Positions 19,093 to 31,000 of a DNA stretch of 41,389 nt are shown here, in pieces (the stretch's first letter is position 1; every line of letters starts with the position of its first letter). Source of the stretch: Bacteroidota bacterium (GTDB lineage Bacteria > Bacteroidota > Bacteroidia > Bacteroidales > UBA7960); assembly GCA_018335675.1 (NCBI GenBank), contig JAGXRQ010000005.1:1-41389 (forward strand). Reading direction: 5' to 3'. Under the pieces are notes generated by a model. It was not told where the DNA came from. It saw only the letters and a program-made list of their open reading frames with translations, and made no database searches. Made by a program: the position numbers and the translations under genes.

Positions 19093-22000
19093 ATGAAAAC
19101 AAAAAAACAATTTATCTTTCTGACAGCGTTGTTTTTGATGTTATTTAGTGTTTCGGCAGTAAAAAGCCAAAACACTTTGTCAATAAATAACGTTACCGGT
19201 TGTACATCTACAACTGCTACAATTCAGGTTGTCATGAACAATGCGTTACCTGTGGTAGCATTCCAGATGGATGTACCATTGCCTACTGGTTTTACTTATG
19301 TAGGTAGTTCAATTGCCTTATTAAGGGGAACTGCTAATCATAGTATTAGCGCCAGTATCATAGGCACAAATACATTAAGAATTTTGAGTTATTCTAATCC
19401 TGTAACTGCATATACTGGCAGCACAGGAATTATAGCAACATTTCAGGTAACACTACCTGGTGCTGCAGGCTCACATGCTCTTAATATTCAAAATGCAATT
19501 CTTTCAGATGCATCCGGAGCAAACATTATTTCCGGAACAGTTGGCGGTACAGCTACTGTTAATGCAGTACCTGCGCAGCCATCTGTTATTACAGGTGCAA
19601 CAAACCCATGTCAGGGTTCATCACAAGTATATAGTGTAACCAACGTTGCAGGTGTAACATACAACTGGACATTTCCAGCAGGCTGGACACAAACAGCCGG
19701 TGGAACAACCAATTCTGTTACTGTAACTGTTGGAGCAAACGCTGGAAACGTAACTGTGACTCCATCAAATGCTTGCGGTAACGGCACAGCACAGACGCTT
19801 GCAGTTACTGTGAATACAGTTCCCGCACAACCATCTGTTATTACAGGTGCAACAAACCCTTGTTTGGGCTCTTCTCAAGTTTATAGTGTAACTAACGTTG
19901 CAGGAGTAACCTACAACTGGACATTCCCAGCAGGCTGGACACAAACAGCCGGTGGTACAACTAACTCTGTTACTGTAACTGTTGGAGCAAACGCAGGTAA
20001 CGTATCTGTGACTCCATCAAATGCTTGCGGTAACGGTACAGCTCGCACACTTGCAGTTACTGTAAATACAGTTCCTGCACAGCCATCTGCAATTACAGGT
20101 GCAACAAACCCATGTCAAACTTCTTCTCAAGTTTATAGTGTAACCAACGTTGCAGGTGTAACCTACAACTGGACATTCCCAGCAGGTTGGACACAAACAG
20201 CCGGAGGTACAACTAACTCTGTTACAGTAACAGTTGGAGCCGGTACAGGAAACGTAACCGTAACACCATCTAATATTTGCGGTAATGGAACAGCAAGTAC
20301 ACTTGCAGTAACTGTAAACACAGTACCTGCGCAGCCATCCGTTATTACAGGAGCAACAACTCCATGTCAGGGTTCGTCTCAAGTATATAGTGTAACTAAC
20401 GTTGCTGGTGTAACATACAACTGGACATTCCCAGCAGGCTGGACACAAACAGCGGGTGGAACAACCAACTCTGTTACTGTTACAGTAGGAGCGGGTTCAG
20501 GTAACGTATCTGTTACTCCATCTAATATTTGCGGAAACGGTACAGCACGTACACTTGCAGTAACTGTTACTACAGTACCTGCACAACCATCTGCAATTAC
20601 AGGTGCAACAAACCCATGTCAAACTTCTTCTCAAGTTTATAGTGTAACCAACGTAGCAGGTGTAACATACAACTGGACATTCCCAGCAGGATGGACACAA
20701 ACAGCCGGTGGTACAACTAACTCAGTTACTGTAACTGTTGGAGCAAGCGGCGGAAACGTGAGCGTAACTCCATCAAATGCTTGCGGTAACGGTACAGCTC
20801 AGACGCTTGCAGTTACTGTAAATACAGTTCCTGCACAGCCATCTGTTATTACAGGTGCTACAACACCTTGCGAAACTTCTTCACAAGTATATAGTGTAAC
20901 CAACGTTGCAGGTGTAACCTACAACTGGACATTCCCAGCAGGTTGGACACAAACAGCGGGTGGAACAACCAACTCTGTTACTGTAACAGTTGGAGCGGGT
21001 TCAGGAAACGTATCTGTAACCCCATCAAATGTTTGCGGTAACGGTACAGCAAGTACACTTGCAGTAACAACTACTGCAGTTCCTGCACAGCCTTCTGTTA
21101 TCACAGGAGCAACTACTCCATGTCAAGGTACATCACAAGTATATAGTGTAACCAACGTTGCAGGTGTGACCTACAACTGGACTTTCCCTGCAGGCTGGAC
21201 ACAAACAGCCGGTGGAACAACAAACTCTATTACTGTAACAGTAGGAGCGGGTTCAGGAAACGTAACTGTTACTCCATCGAATGCCTGCGGTAATGGCACA
21301 GCTCGTTCACTTGCGGTTACTGTAAGCACAGTGCCTGCTCAACCATCTGTAATTACCGGAGCAGCAACACCTGCTTTTGGTACTTCACAAGTATATAGTG
21401 TAACAAACGTTGCAGGTGTAACCTACAACTGGACTTACCCTGCAGACTGGACTCAAACAGCCGGTGGAACAACTAACTCTGTGACTGCAACTGTTGGTAT
21501 TCAATCTGGAAACATTACAGTAACTCCGTCAAATGTTTGCGGTAATGGCACAGCTCGTACTTTAGCCGTAGCTCCTGTAAAAGGAACGCCTACAATTACA
21601 TGGCCAACTGCTACAGCAATTACTTACGGAGCACAACTTTCAGCAGCTACTCTTTCAGGTGGTTCTGCTGAATATCTTGGTAGTCCTGTACCGGGTACAT
21701 TTACATATCTAAGCCCAACATTTGTTCCTAATGCTGGAACGTATGTTGCAAGTGTTAGATTTACACCTACAGATACCGACAGATATAATACTGTTGATGG
21801 TACTGTTAACGTAACAGTTAATGCCAGAGCATTGACGCTTACAGCTAACGCACAATCTAAAGTATATGGAGATGCAGATCCTGTATTTACTTATGCAATT
21901 ACAACTGGTTCATTATATGGTACTGATGTATTAGTTGGGACACCTACAAGAATTTTAGGTCAAAATGTTGGAAACTATGCAATTAACCAAGGCACTGTTG

Positions 22001-25000
22001 CAGCTTCTCCAACTCCTGCTAACTATGTAATTACATGGGTAAGTGCAAACCTTACTATCACAGCTCGTCCTATTACAGTTACTGCAGACGCAGGTCAAAG
22101 CAAAGTTTATGGTGATGCAAACCCTGTTTATACATATACAGCTCCTGCTTTGCAATTTACTGACACATGGACAGGTGCATTAGCACGCGCTGCAGGTGAA
22201 AACGTTGGTTCATATGCTATCAATATTGGCACTTTAGCTCCTTCTGCTCCAGGTAACTATACTGTAACTTTTGTAGGCGCAAACTTTGCAATTACTCCTA
22301 AAGCTATTACAGTTACAGCAAACTCAGGACAAACAAAAGTTTATGGTGCTGTAGACCCAACTTTCACTTATACTGCTTCAGGTGTTATTGGTGGTGATAC
22401 TCCATCAGGAGCTCTTGCACGTACTGCAGGTCAGAACGTTGGAACATACCCAATAAACATTGGAACTCTTTCTTATGGTGCAAACTATACAATTACATTT
22501 GTAGCAGCTAACTTCACCATTACACAAAGAGCATTAACAATTACAGCTAATGATATTACCAAAACAGTTGGTATCCTTTACACATTTACCGGAACAGAAT
22601 TTACTCACGGTACTTTGTATTACAGTGATGCTGTTACAAGTGCTACAATTACAAGTACAGGTGCTCCTGCAGGTGCTGCAGTTGGTACTTATCCGATTGT
22701 AATTAGTGCTGCTGTTGGAGCAGGTCTTGCGAACTATAATATCAGCTATGTAAATGGTACTCTCACAGTTCAAGACCTTATACCTCTAACACTTGATGGT
22801 GCTGTTGCATCAAATAAAGTGTATGATGGTAATTCTAATGCAACTATTACAAGTTGGGGTACTTTATCAGGTGTTCAAGGTGGCGATGTTGTAACTATAA
22901 ATACTGCTGCTGCATCAGCTGCGTTTAACAACAAAAACGTTGGTGTAGGTAAAACAGTTACTTTGTCTAATGTTATTCTTGATGGTCCGGATGCATACAA
23001 GTACTATCTTGTTACTCCAACAACCACGGCTAATATTACTCAGAGAACCTTAACTCTAAGTACATTTACAGCAAACAACAAAGTTTATGACCGCACAACT
23101 GATGTTACAGGAACTGGTTTCTCTGATAACCGTATCGGTGGTGATGTTTTGACATTTACATTTACTGCTGCATTTGCTGATTTCAACGTTGGTGTTGGCA
23201 AAACTGTTAACTACACAGGAATTGCAATTTCAGGTGGTACTGATGCAGGAAACTATGTTCTTGCTAGTACAGTGGGTTCAACTACTGCTAATATTACTCC
23301 AAGACCTATTACTGTTACAGCTACTGCTCAATCTAAAGTTTATGGCGATGCTGATCCAGTATTAACGTATACGGTAACAGGATTAATTGCTCCGGACGCA
23401 ATGTCGGGCGCATTAACACGTGTTGCAGGCGAGAATATTGGCGCTTATGCAATTCAGCAAGGTACTCTAACTGCTGGTGCAAACTATACAATATCTTATA
23501 CCGGTGCAAACCTTACAATTACAGCTAAGGCTATTACAGTAACAGCTGAGGCTAAAACAAAAGTTTATGGACAGGTTGACCCTGCTCTTACTTATGTTGT
23601 TGTAGGTCTTGTAGGTGGCGACACTATGTCAGGTGCATTAACACGCGCAGCTGGTAATAACGTTGGTACATATGCAATTCTTCAGGGAACTCTTACTGCA
23701 GGTAGCAACTATACTATTACTTATACAGGTGCAAACTTTACAATTACACCTAAAGGTCTTACAGTAACAGCAGAAGCGAAAACTAAAGTTTATGGACAGA
23801 TAGATCCTGCTTTAACTTACGTTGTAACAGGTTTAGAAACCGGCGACTCTATGTCAGGTGCACTTACACGTGTAGCTGGTAACAACGTCGGAGTCTACGC
23901 TATTCAGCAAGGAACTTTAACTGCCGGTGCAAACTATACTATTAACTATACAGGCGCTAACTTTACAATTACAGCTAAGCCTATTACAGTTACAGCAAAT
24001 GCTCAATCTAAAGTTTATGGTTCTGCAGATCCTGCATTAACTTACGTTGTTGCAGGTTTAGAAACAGGTGACTCAATGTCAGGTGCACTTACACGTGCTG
24101 CCGGAGAAAACATTGGAACATATGCTATCAACCAAGGAACATTAACAGCCGGAGCTAACTATACAATTACTTATAACGGCGCATTGTTAACAATTACCGC
24201 TAAAGCTCTTACAGTAACAGCTGAGGCTAAAACTAAGGTTTATGGACAAGTTGATCCTGCATTAACTTATGTTGTAACAGGTTTAGAAACAGGCGACTCT
24301 ATGTCAGGTGCACTTACACGTGTTGCCGGCAACAACGTTGGAGTTTACGCTATTCAGCAAGGAACTTTAACTGCCGGCGCAAACTATACTATCACGTATG
24401 TTGGTGCTAACTTTACAATTACTGCTAAGCCTATTACAGTAGCTGCAAATGCTCAAACGAAAGTTTATGGACAAGCTGATCCTGCTTTAACTTATGTTGT
24501 AACTGGATTAGAAACAGGCGACTCTATGTCAGGTTCGCTTACACGTGTTGCCGGTGAAAACGTTGGAACATACGCTATCAACCAAGGAACATTGACTGCA
24601 GGCGGTAACTATACTATTACTTATACTGGTGCAAACTTTACTATTACTGCAAAAGTTCTTACAATTACAGCAAACAATATCACTAAGATATTCGGTGAAA
24701 CTTATACCTTCACAGGAACTGAGTTCTCATCTGTAGGCTTAATTGGTACAGACGCTGTTACAAGCGCAACTATTACAAGTACAGGTGCTCCTGCAGGTGC
24801 TGCAGTTGGTACTTATCCTATTGTAATTAGTGCTGCAGTTGGTACAGGTTTATCTAACTATAGTATCACATATGTAAACGGTACTATGACAGTTGAGAAT
24901 AAAATCTTGCTAACTATTTCAGGCCTTACTGCTAATAACAAACCTTATGACAGCAATAACACAGCAACAATTTCTAGCTATGGCACTTTAGTTGGTGTTC

Positions 25001-28000
25001 AAAGTGGTGATGTTGTTACTTTAGTAACTACAAGTGCTGTTGCTACATTTAACAACAAGAATGTTGGAGATGGTAAAACTGTTACTGTAACAGGACTAAC
25101 CCTTGGAGGAGCAGATGCTAACAAATATACAATTGCTAGTAGTCACACTACTACTGCAAATATTACTGTTAGAACTGTAACTTTGTTTGCTTTTACTGCT
25201 AGTAATAAAGTTTACGATCGCACCACTGCTGCTACAGGAACTGGTTTCTCTGATGACCGCGTAGCTGGTGATGTGTTAACATTTACTTATACAGCTGCAT
25301 TTGACAATTTCAATGTTGGTGTTGGTAAAACTGTTAACTATACAGCAATTGCAATTTCCGGTGGTACTGATGCAGGTAACTATACTTTAGCTTCAACTAC
25401 CGGTTCAGCAACCGCTAATATTACACCAAGACCGATTACAGTTACAGCTGATGCTAAAACAAAAGTTTATGGCGACTCTGACCCTACATTAACATATATT
25501 GTATCGGGCTTAATTGCTCCGGATGCTATGTCAGGTGCATTAACACGTGTTGCCGGCGAAAACGTTGGTACATGGGCAATTCAGCAAGGTACTTTAACTG
25601 CTGGTGCTAACTATACTATTACTTACACTGGTGCTAACCTAACAATTACGCCGAAAGCAATTACAGTTACAGCTAACTCAGGCCAAACTAAAGTTTATGG
25701 TGCTGCTAATCCTGTATATACTTATACTGCTTCAGGTGTTGTTGGTGGAGATACTCCAACAGGTGCATTAGCTCGTACAGCCGGAGAGAATATTGGAACA
25801 TACCCAATCAATATTGGAACATTAAGTTATGGTGCTAACTATACAGTAACATTTGTTGCAGCTAACTTTACAATTACTGCCAAGCCAATTACGGTTACTG
25901 CTGAAGCTAAGTCTAAAGTTTACGGACAAGTTGACCCTGCTTTAACTTATGTTGTTGTAGGTCTTGTTGGTGGCGACACTATGTCAGGAGCTCTTACACG
26001 TGTTGCAGGTGAAAACATTGGTACTTATGCAATTCAGCAAGGTACTCTTACGGCCGGAACTAACTACACCATTACTTATACAGGTGCATTATTAACAATT
26101 ACTGCTAAGTCAATTACAGTAACTGCTGATGCAAAAACAAAAGTTTATGGTGATGTTGACCCGGCTCTTACTTATGTTGTAACCGGATTAGAAACTGGTG
26201 ACTCTATGTCAGGGGCACTTACACGTGTTGCAGGTAATAACATTGGTACTTATGCAATTCAGCAAGGTACTCTAACAGCTGGTTCTAACTACACAATCAA
26301 CTATGTTGGTGCTAACTTTACAATTACTGCAAAAGCTATTACAGTAACAGCTAACTCAGGTCAAACTAAGGTTTATGGAGCTGCTGATCCTGTATTTACT
26401 TATACCGCAGTAGGTGTTGTTGGTGCAGACGCTCCAACAGGTGCACTTAGCCGTGTTGCTGGTAATAACGTTGGAACATACGCTATTACTATTGGAACTT
26501 TAAGCTATGGTGCTAACTATACTATTACATTTGTTTCTGCGAATTTCACAATTACTGCTAAGTCAATTACAGTAACTGCTGATGCTAAATCTAAAGTTTA
26601 TGGCTCAGCTGACCCTGCTTTAACTTACGTTGTAACAGGATTAGAAACTGGCGACTCAATGTCAGGCGCTCTTACACGTGTTGCAGGAACTAACGTTGGT
26701 ACTTATGCAATTCAACAAGGTACTCTAACTGCCGGTGCAAACTATACTATTAACTATGTTGGTGCATTACTTACAATTACTGCTAAGTCAATTACAGTAA
26801 CTGCTGATGCAAAAACAAAAGTTTATGGTGAAGTTGATCCTGCTCTTACTTATGTTGTAACCGGATTAGAAACTGGCGATTCAATGTCAGGTGCTCTTTC
26901 ACGTGCTGCAGGTTCAAACGTAGGTACATATGCTATTCTTCAAGGTACACTATCTGCTGGTGCTAACTACACTATTAACTATGTAGGCGCTAACTTAACA
27001 ATTACAGCAAAAGCGATTACAGTTACTGCAAATGCCGGTCAAACTAAAGTTTACGGCTCTGCTGATCCTGTATTTACTTATACTGCAGTAGGTGTTGTTG
27101 GTGCTGATGCTCCATCAGGTGCGTTAAGCAGAGTTACTCCTTCTGTTCAAACAGTTGGAACATATGCTATTACTCAAGGTACTTTAACATATGGTGCTAA
27201 CTATACTATTACTTTTGTTTCTGCAGACTTTACAATTACTGCTAAAGCTCTTACAGTAACTGCAAATAATAGAACTAAATCTGTTGGTCAAACACTTACA
27301 TTCTTAGGTACTGAGTTTACAACTGCAGGCTTGGTATTTGCTGACGAAGTAACTAGTGCAACTATTACAAGTACAGGTGCTCCTGCAGGTGCTGCAGTTG
27401 GTACTTATCCTATCGTAATTAGTGCTGCTGTTGGTACAGGATTAACTAACTATACTATCAGTTATGTAAATGGCACTCTTACTGTTGCTGACCTTATTGA
27501 GCTTTCTCTTACAGGCTTAACAGCCAACAATAAAGTTTATGACGCAACTTCAACAGCTACAATTTCTAACTATGGTACTTTAACCGGAGTTCTGGGTGGT
27601 GATGTTGTAACTCTTGTTACAACAGGCTCTACAGCTGCATTCAACAATAAGGTTGTTGGAAACGGCAAACAAGTTATTGTTGTTGGCTTAAGCCTTGCAG
27701 GTGCAGATGCTCATAAATATTTTATTGACAACCAAACTACAACTGCAAACATTACTCCTAAAGATTTAACACTTAGCTCATTTACAGCAAGTAATAAGAT
27801 TTATGACGGAACAACTAGTGTTACAGGCACGGGATTCTCTGATGACCGCCTTGGAACTGATGTTCTTAACTTTACTTTCACTGCTGCATTTGTTGACAGG
27901 AATGTTGGAGTTGGTAAAAATGTTAATTATACCGGTATTACAATTTCTGGTGGCGTTGACGCAGGAAACTACAATCTTGTTACAACAAGTGGTACAGCTA

Positions 28001-31000
28001 CTGCTAACATTACTCCAAGAACATTGAATATTGAAGCAGTTGCTGTTTCTAAAGTTTATGGTGATGCTGATCCTGCATTTACATACACTATTATTTCCGG
28101 ATTACAATCCGGTGATGATGCAACTATTGTAACAGGAACTTTAACACGTGTTGCAGGCGAAGATGTTGGTACTTATGCAATCCAAGTTGGAACTCTAACT
28201 GCTGGTACAAACTATGCTATCAACTTTATCTCTCGTAACTTGACTATTACACCAAAAGCAATCACCGTAACTGCAGATGCTGGCCAAACTAAAGTTTATG
28301 GTTCAGCTGATCCTGTGTTTACTTTCGTTGCCACAGGTGTTGTTGGTGCTGATGCTCCTACAGGTGCATTAAGTCGCGCTTCAGGTAATGACGTTGGAAC
28401 GTATGCCATTACTTTAGGTACTTTAAGCTACGGTGGTAATTACACCATAACATTCGTATCTGAATTGTTTACGATAACTCCTAAAGCTATTACAGTAACT
28501 GCGGATGGTAAATCTAAAGTTTACGGTTCTGCTGATCCTGCTCTTACATATGTTGTTACCGGACTTGAATTCGGCGATGCTATGTCAGGTACACTTACAC
28601 GTGTTGCCGGTGAAGATGTTGGTACTTATGCAATTCAGCAAGGTACTCTAACTACTGGTGCTAACTATACTATTACTTATGTAGGTGCTAATTTATCTAT
28701 TACAGCAAAAGAAATCTTTGTTTATGCTGATGCAAAAACTAAGGTTTATGGTGCAGCAGATCCTGCATTAACTTATGCTGTTGTTGGATTGGTTGGTGGC
28801 GACTTATTATCAGGAGCACTAGCTCGTGCAGCAGGTGAAAATGTTGGCGTTTACGCTATTAACATTGGAACTTTAACCGGCGGAGCTAATTATACAATTA
28901 ACTTCACTCCTGAGGACCTTACTATCACTCCAAGAGGTTTAACTGTTACAGCCAATAACGCTATTAAAGTCTTCGGACAGACATTAGTGTTTGATGGAAC
29001 AGAATTTACTCATGGAGCGCTATCCTTTACGGATGAAGTAACAAGTGTTACATTAACAAGTGCTGGAGCTGACGCAGCTGCTGCTGTTGGTACATACCCA
29101 ATAGAACCTTCTGCTGCTGTTGGTGTTGGACTTGGTAACTATAACATTTCTTATGTAAATGGAGTCTTAACGATTACTGACAAGATTATACTTACTATTT
29201 CAGGACTAACTGCTGACAATAAAGTTTATGATGGTTACACTGATGCTACAATCAGCAACTTTGGTTCATTAGTAGGTGTTATTGGTAGTGATGATGTTAC
29301 TCTTGACACTGATGCTGCAGTAGCATTCTTCTCAAACAAGAATGTTGCAAATGGCAAAGTTGTTACTGTAACAGGTCTTATTCTTGACGGTGTTGATGCA
29401 GATAAGTATATTCTTGCAGCAACTCATTTCACTAATGCTGATATTACAGTTCGTTCTCTTGCATTAAGCAACTTTACCGCTGATGATAAAGTTTATGACG
29501 GTGGCATAACTGTTGCCGGAACAGGCTTTGACAATGACGTTCTTATAGGAGATGTTGTTGAGTTCTCATATACCGCACAGTTTGAAGATAAAAATGTTGG
29601 AGTTGACAAAAATGTTAACTATACCGGCATTGCAATCTCAGGCGGTACAGATATGAACAATTACAACCTTGCTACTGCTACAGGTACAGCTATTGCTAGC
29701 ATTACTGCTAGAGAAGTTACTATCGGTGGTACATTTACAGTTCTTGATAAAGTTTATGATGGAACTACTGCTGCTGTTATTTCTAACAATAATCTAATAT
29801 TGTTAGGTGCAATAGGTGGTGATTTTGTTAACCTTGCCAATGTAATTGCTGAGTTTGAATCAGCTGATATAAACACAGATATTACTGTGAATATTGTTAG
29901 CGCTGATTTGGATGGCGGCGACAAAGACAACTATTCATTATCACTTCTTGGTGCTCCTACAGCTACTGCTGACATTTTCGAACCTGAATATACTCTTACA
30001 CTTCTTGTAAACCCTGTTGATGCAGGTGTTGTTACAGGAGCTGGAGTTTATTTTGCAGGAACAGATGTTGACATTACTGCTGCTGTACTTGGAGAGTATG
30101 TGTTTGTTAAATGGACTAATGCTCTTGGAGTAGTAGTTAGTATTTTACCTGACTTCACATATACAATGCCGGCGAATAATGTTACTTTAACAGCTAACTT
30201 CATGGCTATTGACGACTTTGAAGTTATTGTTAATATTGTTCCGGTTGATGGTGGCTTTGTTACCGGTGCAGGATTCTATGCTGCAGGTGCTGATGTTACT
30301 CTTACAGCTACTCCGGAAATTGGCTACTACTTTGTTAACTGGACTGATACAGACGACATTGAAGTAACCGCTGATATTGAGTATACATTTACAATGCCTG
30401 ATCATAATGTTGAATTGAACGCAAACTTCGCTCAATATACTTATACACTTTCATTAATGGTTAATCCGGAAAATGCAGGTATTGTTACAGGTGAAGGCGT
30501 TTATGTAGCTGGTTTAGAAATTGAAATTACTGCAGCTGCTGAAGTAGGATTCGAATTTGTTAACTGGACTACAGATTTAGGTGTAGAAGTTAGCAATCAA
30601 TCTAACTTTACTTACACAATGCCAGCTGAAGACGTAACTCTTATAGCTAACTTCAAAGTTGAAGGACAATATGAAGTTATAGTTGTTGTTGTTCCTGAAG
30701 AAGGTGGTGTTGTTACAGGTGCAGGTTTCTACTTTGAAAATGACGAAGTTGTTATTGAAGCTGTTGCTAACTTAGGTTACACGTTTGTAAGCTGGGAAGT
30801 TGATGGAACAGTTGTTGAAACAGCTGAAACATACACATTCAATATGATGGCTGAAGACATCACTGTTACCGCAAACTTTGAAGCTAATTTCTATGAAATC
30901 ATTCTAATTTCTAGTCCTGCAGGTGCTGGTGTTCTTACAGGTGCAGGTTCTTACATATTTGGAACAGAAGTAGAAATTTCTGCAGTTGCTAATGAAGATT

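Larger units (their letters stand above)
21826..29979 (+). repeat. MBG/YDG module array: 34 modules, comprising 21 canonical KVYG MBG modules, 4 MBG-variant modules and 9 YDG modules
   Basis: Recurrent KxITVTAxAxTKVYGxxDPALTYVVxGLxxGDSMSGALTRxAGxNVGTYAIxxGTLTAGANYTITYxGANFTITA and NKVYDGT...GGDVV...ANIT modules. Confidence 0.93.

Noticed and set aside
20017-20448. Antisense ORF, 143 aa, Cys-rich (CWECPVVCYTSNVSYT...)
   Set aside because: Mirror reading of the 252-bp PKD repeats; repeat periodicity keeps the antisense frame open. No independent coding evidence; same for 20497-20700, 20919-21104 and 17715-18122.
19567-29979. CRISPR-like or non-coding satellite interpretation of the large repeats
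   Set aside because: Periods are multiples of 3, the ORF is uninterrupted, and variation is largely synonymous; clearly coding.
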